Origin: an uncultured Collinsella sp.
Lineage (GTDB): Bacteria > Actinomycetota > Coriobacteriia > Coriobacteriales > Coriobacteriaceae
Length of the DNA stretch: 16,687 nt
NCBI GenBank assembly: GCA_900752275.1
Contig: CAADUS010000117.1
Coordinates: forward strand, 1 to 16,687
Reading direction: 5' to 3'
Within the stretch, counting starts at the first letter, position 1. Each line of letters starts with the position of its first letter. Position numbers and translations under genes: made by a program. Below, piece by piece: positions 13,656 to 16,687 of this stretch. Below the pieces are notes generated by a model. That model had not been told where the DNA came from. It made no database searches and saw only the letters and a program-made list of their open reading frames with translations.

Positions 13656-16064
13656 CTATTTTGTCTTGCCGGTAATGAGCGTCTTAAGCCCTAGGCCGAT
13701 CAGACCCAGTCCCATGCGCACGCGACCGGGGCGATGGCGCTCGATGGCCTTGGTCTTGCCAACGGGCTTCTCGCGGCGAGCGCTCTTCTCGGACGCGGGC
13801 TTGGCCGCCTGCGGTTGGGGCCGAGGAGCAGGTTCGGACTCAGGCTCGATAACGGTCGCTCGGACCTTCTGGACCTCGGGTGCGGCCGGCTGAGGCTCGG
13901 GCTCAGGCTGGGATGCGAGCGCGGGTTCTGCCTCGGTGGCGGCCTCGGCGTTGCGATACGCACGCTCCAGCAGGGCTTCCTGCGAGTTGAAGGGCTTCTC
14001 GTCCTCTTTGCGCTTCACGGGAACCCAGGTGCCGTCACTCGTCAGGCTGCGTGCCTTCACGTTGTCGCGCAGCTGCATGCCCATGTACTCGTGCACCAGG
14101 GCGCGGCAGGTGGGGTCGAGCACGGGGAAGGCGATCTCCACGCGGTGCTCGGTGTTGCGCGTCATCATGTCTGCCGAGCTCAGGTAGATCATGTCCGAGT
14201 CCACGCCAAAGGCATAGACGCGCGCATGCTCCAGAAAGCGTCCGACGATGGAGCGCACGTGCACGTTCTCGGTCTTGCCCGGAATACCAGGCTTGAGGCA
14301 CGAGATACCGCGGATGATCATGTCCACGCGCACGCCGGCACACGATGCCTCGGCAATCTTGTCGATGACCTCGCGGTCGGTAAGCGAGTTGAGCTTAAAG
14401 AACACGCGGGCGGGCTCACCGACAAGGGCGCGCTGGATCTCGCGGTCCAGGCCACGCATGATGAGCGGCTTGAGGCCCACGGGCGCCACGCCCAGGAAGC
14501 GGTAGTCGCCGCGCAGGTTGCCCAGCGACAGATTGCGGAAGAACAGGTTGGCGTCCTCGCCGATGCCGGGGTGGGCGGTCATGAGCATAAAGTCGCTGTA
14601 GAGCTTGGCCGTCTTCTCGTTAAAGTTACCGGTTCCCAAAAGCGTGAGTCGGGTGAGCGCCATGCCCTCGCGATAGGTGAGCTGGCAGATCTTTGAGTGG
14701 CACTTAAAGCCCTCGGAGCCATAGATAACGGTGCAGCCTGCTTCTTCCAGACGCTCGGCCCACTCGATGTTATTTTGCTCGTCAAAGCGAGCACGAAGTT
14801 CCATGAGCACCGTGACCTCTTTGCCGTTCTCGGCAGCATCGATCAACGACTCGCACAGACGGCTCTGCTTTGCCACGCGGTAGAGCGTGATGCGCAGCGA
14901 GATACACTCGGGGTCGTAGGCTGCCTCGTGTACCAGGTCCAGGAACGGATTCATGGCCTCGTAAGGGTAAAAGAGCAGCTTGTCGTGCTGCAGGACCTGC
15001 TCGCGGATGGAGCGGGTCATATCGATGGTGGGGTTGGGCTGCGGCTTAAACGGCGTAAAGAGCAGCTCGTTGCGTAGATGCTCGGGAATCTTGCCCTCAA
15101 TACCAAAGACGTAGCCAAGGTCAAGGGGGATATCGCAGGTAAAGACCGAGCGGCGAGAAAGCTCGAGCGCCTTGCGGATGGTCTTGAGCGTTGGCTTTTC
15201 GAGCGAGCCCGATACGGCGAGCACCACCGGCTGCAGGCGCAGGCGCTTCTTGAGGATGCGCTTCATGTGCTGGCGGTAATCCTCTTCCTCCTCGACGCCC
15301 TCGCCGTCCGGGTCGATATCGGCATTGCGGGTGACGCGGATCAGCGCGCGATCCAGCGGTTTATAGGAGCCAAAGCAGCTGTCCAGGCAGGCGAGGATGA
15401 CGTCCTCGAGCAAGATGTAGGAGTAGGTGCCGGTGGGCGAGGGGATCTCGACCACGCGGTTCATCGAGGTGGGAATCTCGATAAGGCCCAGCAGGCTCTC
15501 CTCGTCGGTGGCGCCGTCCAGACCACAGGCCAGATAGAGCGCGCCGTTGCGCAGGTTGGGGAAGGGGTGGCGCGGGTCAATGACCAGCGGCGAGATGACC
15601 GGCGACACGTAGGCCTGGAAGTAGCGGGTTACAAAAGTGCGCTCCTCGGGCGTAAGCGAATCGATGCGGGCGCGGTGAACGCCCAGGGCGTCGAGCTTGC
15701 CCTCGATGCTCTTAAAGATAGATTCCCAACGGGTAAGGAGCCCGGGCAGCTCTGCCATGACGGCATCGACCTGTTCGGAGGCGGTCATATTGCTCTTGTT
15801 CTCGACAGGCTGTTTTTTGAGCTCTGCCAGATCGGACAGGCCGCCCACGCGCACCATGAGAAATTCATCGAGGTTGGACTCGAAAATCGACACGAACTTT
15901 AGACGCTCGAACAGCGGAACGGTCTCATCGAAGGCTTCGTCAAGCACGCGGTTGTTAAAGCGCAGCCAGCTAAGCTCTCGGTTTTGCGTGTACGAGAAGT
16001 CGCGCGGCGGTTTGCGCAGCTTTGCGGCGGCTTGCTTTTTTTCGATTTTGCTCGGCATATGCAT
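13656..16064 (-). CDS. ppk1: Polyphosphate kinase 1 with an extra C-terminal tail
   Basis: PPK1 polymerises the gamma phosphate of ATP into polyphosphate, reversibly. The 802-residue product has the N-domain start NRELSWLRFNNRVLDEA at about 28-44, the head domain with RHPFPNLRNGALYLA at about 165-179, and catalytic phospholipase-D-like domains with the phosphohistidine candidate H456 (FKCHSK) and H640 (RNTEHRVEI). GTGNFNEKTAKLYSDF at 477-492 and RGISCLKPGIPG at 585-596 are also typical. PPK1 usually ends near residue 690-730; here about 110 residues follow, first Pro/Glu/Ala-rich (about 707-765), then strongly basic, ending with the glycine/leucine run GLGLIGLGLKTLI. Start: ATG at 16064, or 16058 two codons later; the ribosome site is weak and overlaps a GC hairpin. 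Confidence 0.94.
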   Translation of the reverse strand: MHMPSKIEKKQAAAKLRKPPRDFSYTQNRELSWLRFNNRVLDEAFDETVPLFERLKFVSIFESNLDEFLMVRVGGLSDLAELKKQPVENKSNMTASEQVDAVMAELPGLLTRWESIFKSIEGKLDALGVHRARIDSLTPEERTFVTRYFQAYVSPVISPLVIDPRHPFPNLRNGALYLACGLDGATDEESLLGLIEIPTSMNRVVEIPSPTGTYSYILLEDVILACLDSCFGSYKPLDRALIRVTRNADIDPDGEGVEEEEDYRQHMKRILKKRLRLQPVVLAVSGSLEKPTLKTIRKALELSRRSVFTCDIPLDLGYVFGIEGKIPEHLRNELLFTPFKPQPNPTIDMTRSIREQVLQHDKLLFYPYEAMNPFLDLVHEAAYDPECISLRITLYRVAKQSRLCESLIDAAENGKEVTVLMELRARFDEQNNIEWAERLEEAGCTVIYGSEGFKCHSKICQLTYREGMALTRLTLLGTGNFNEKTAKLYSDFMLMTAHPGIGEDANLFFRNLSLGNLRGDYRFLGVAPVGLKPLIMRGLDREIQRALVGEPARVFFKLNSLTDREVIDKIAEASCAGVRVDMIIRGISCLKPGIPGKTENVHVRSIVGRFLEHARVYAFGVDSDMIYLSSADMMTRNTEHRVEIAFPVLDPTCRALVHEYMGMQLRDNVKARSLTSDGTWVPVKRKEDEKPFNSQEALLERAYRNAEAATEAEPALASQPEPEPQPAAPEVQKVRATVIEPESEPAPRPQPQAAKPASEKSARREKPVGKTKAIERHRPGRVRMGLGLIGLGLKTLITGKTK

Positions 16065-16075
16065 CTGTCCGTTCA

Positions 16076-16090
16076 GTCCCCGCAGGGGAC
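16076..16090 (-). promoter_or_regulatory. Hairpin at the ppk1 translation start
   Basis: GTCCCC (16076-16081) and GGGGAC (16085-16090) form a perfect 6-bp stem with a 3-base loop, 11 bases upstream of the ATG at 16064. No better Shine-Dalgarno is visible, so the G-run inside the stem may be the ribosome site and be masked by it. Confidence 0.4.
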
Positions 16091-16614
16091 GGTAGCCTAA
16101 CTCTAATTCACTATTGTCTCAATTTAGTCGACCGCTGGCACGGACGTATCGCGTGAACGGTATCTTTACCTACTTCTTACGCTGACAAGCCGAAGCACTA
16201 ACGTCCGGTGTTTTGAGCAAGCGATCTATATCCTCACTCAACTGGTGAGAATGTATGAATAAGAATGATAGCAAGCTGAATATAATCGAATGTAGGTCGA
16301 ATCGAGGGCAAGCGTCATTTATATGCAGAAAACCGTTTTAACTATGCAATTTTGAATCATGGATAACTTTGAGTGTTCAAGCTTGATTTCCTAGAAAAAT
16401 AACGTTTACCTAGGAAAATCTGCTTTACGAAACTGAAGTGCATCATGGGGAATCATATGCGATATACCGTTCATCGCACTTTGTTGACCGTTCGGGGGCG
16501 AGGTAGCATTACGAATGGAATTTGGATATAACTAGAGCTGTCAGCAAGCAGCGTCCCATATGGAGGGGCGCTGATACATTCGGCCAGTAAGGCCCGAAAG
16601 AAAGGTAGGAGGCC
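16091..16614. promoter_or_regulatory. Divergent ppk1/arcA regulatory region
   Basis: This A+T-richer stretch holds no credible gene. Visible elements: TATGAATAAGAATGATAG (16254-16271), similar to the left half of an ArgR box; inverted repeat TTTCCTAG/CTAGGAAA (16387-16394/16410-16417, 15-base spacer); TGCGAT/ATCGCA (16458-16463/16473-16478); TTGACC at 16484-16489; a -10-like TATAAC at 16527-16532; and a leader hairpin CAGCGTCCC/GGGGCGCTG (16549-16557/16565-16573). They plausibly serve arcA, whose family is commonly controlled by arginine and oxygen, but none is proven. No clear ppk1 promoter was found. Confidence 0.45.
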
Positions 16615-16687
16615 ATGACGAAAGGTCTGCACGTGCCTTCCGAGATCGGCAAGCTCAGGAAGGTCTGCCTGCACCGTCCCGGCGACG
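16615..16687 (+). CDS. arcA: Arginine deiminase, N-terminal fragment (runs off the window)
   Basis: Only 24 complete codons are present, reading MTKGLHVPSEIGKLRKVCLH then RPGD. The pattern xSEIGKLxxVxLHRPGxE is the characteristic start of arginine deiminase, which hydrolyses arginine to citrulline and ammonia as the first step of the ATP-yielding arginine deiminase pathway. AGGAGG at 16607-16612 positions the ATG at 16615. Partner genes (ornithine carbamoyltransferase, carbamate kinase, antiporter) would be expected beyond the window edge but cannot be seen. The gene is divergent from ppk1 with a 550-bp shared upstream region. Confidence 0.85.
   Translation, partial: MTKGLHVPSEIGKLRKVCLHRPGD

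Noticed and set aside
16471..16674. Minus-strand frame near the right edge
   Set aside because: It runs antisense through the arcA start and leader, with no ribosome site or recognisable motif.
1..16687. Prophage, CRISPR, toxin-antitoxin or defence island
   Set aside because: All genes are housekeeping or metabolic; there are no spaced direct repeats, integrase, transposase or phage-like proteins.

Overview
The window is a dense stretch of bacterial chromosome with G+C-rich coding DNA, clear Shine-Dalgarno sites and short intergenic gaps. Gene content and protein flavour suggest an anaerobic, fermentative high-G+C Gram-positive, most likely Coriobacteriia and probably Collinsella or a close relative. 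This is an inference from protein style (tandem acetate kinases, PPK1, arginine deiminase, galactofuranose genes), not from a marker gene. No rRNA, tRNA, CRISPR array, transposase or phage gene was seen.

Layout. 1-2619 (+): a YugP-type membrane zinc metallopeptidase, then xseA and xseB, the two subunits of exonuclease VII. 2669-3004 (+): a HIT-family nucleotide-binding protein. 3152-5672 (+): two acetate kinase paralogs in tandem, each exactly 392 residues and each followed by its own hairpin terminator. They converge on pta (6026-7006, -), so the acetyl-CoA to acetyl-phosphate to acetate + ATP route sits in one place as three separate transcription units. The 353-bp gap between ackA2 and pta holds a strong terminator and a 131-bp nested palindrome. 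7238-9464 (+): glf (UDP-galactopyranose mutase) overlapping a family 2 glycosyltransferase, a compact galactofuranose-type pair. It is followed by a triple nested inverted repeat that reaches into the end of the glycosyltransferase gene.

9839-16064 (all -): a P1-family self-processing peptidase/amidohydrolase; maf; a DJ-1/PfpI protein whose stop overlaps the maf start (ATGA); a 55-bp palindrome; an RlmD/TrmA-type 23S rRNA uracil methyltransferase; and ppk1 with an unusual C-terminal tail. 16065-16614 is a 550-bp A+T-richer regulatory region. At 16615 (+) the first 24 codons of an arginine deiminase (arcA) begin and run off the window.

How the genes work together. The acetate block and arginine deiminase are both substrate-level ATP sources of a fermenter. 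PPK1 stores phosphate and energy as polyphosphate. Maf and HIT proteins are nucleotide house-cleaning functions, and exonuclease VII is a DNA repair nuclease. The least ordinary parts are the two divergent acetate kinases, the nested palindromes in the intergenic regions, the leader hairpins of pta and ackA1, and the PPK1 tail. I saw no complete undescribed multi-gene system.
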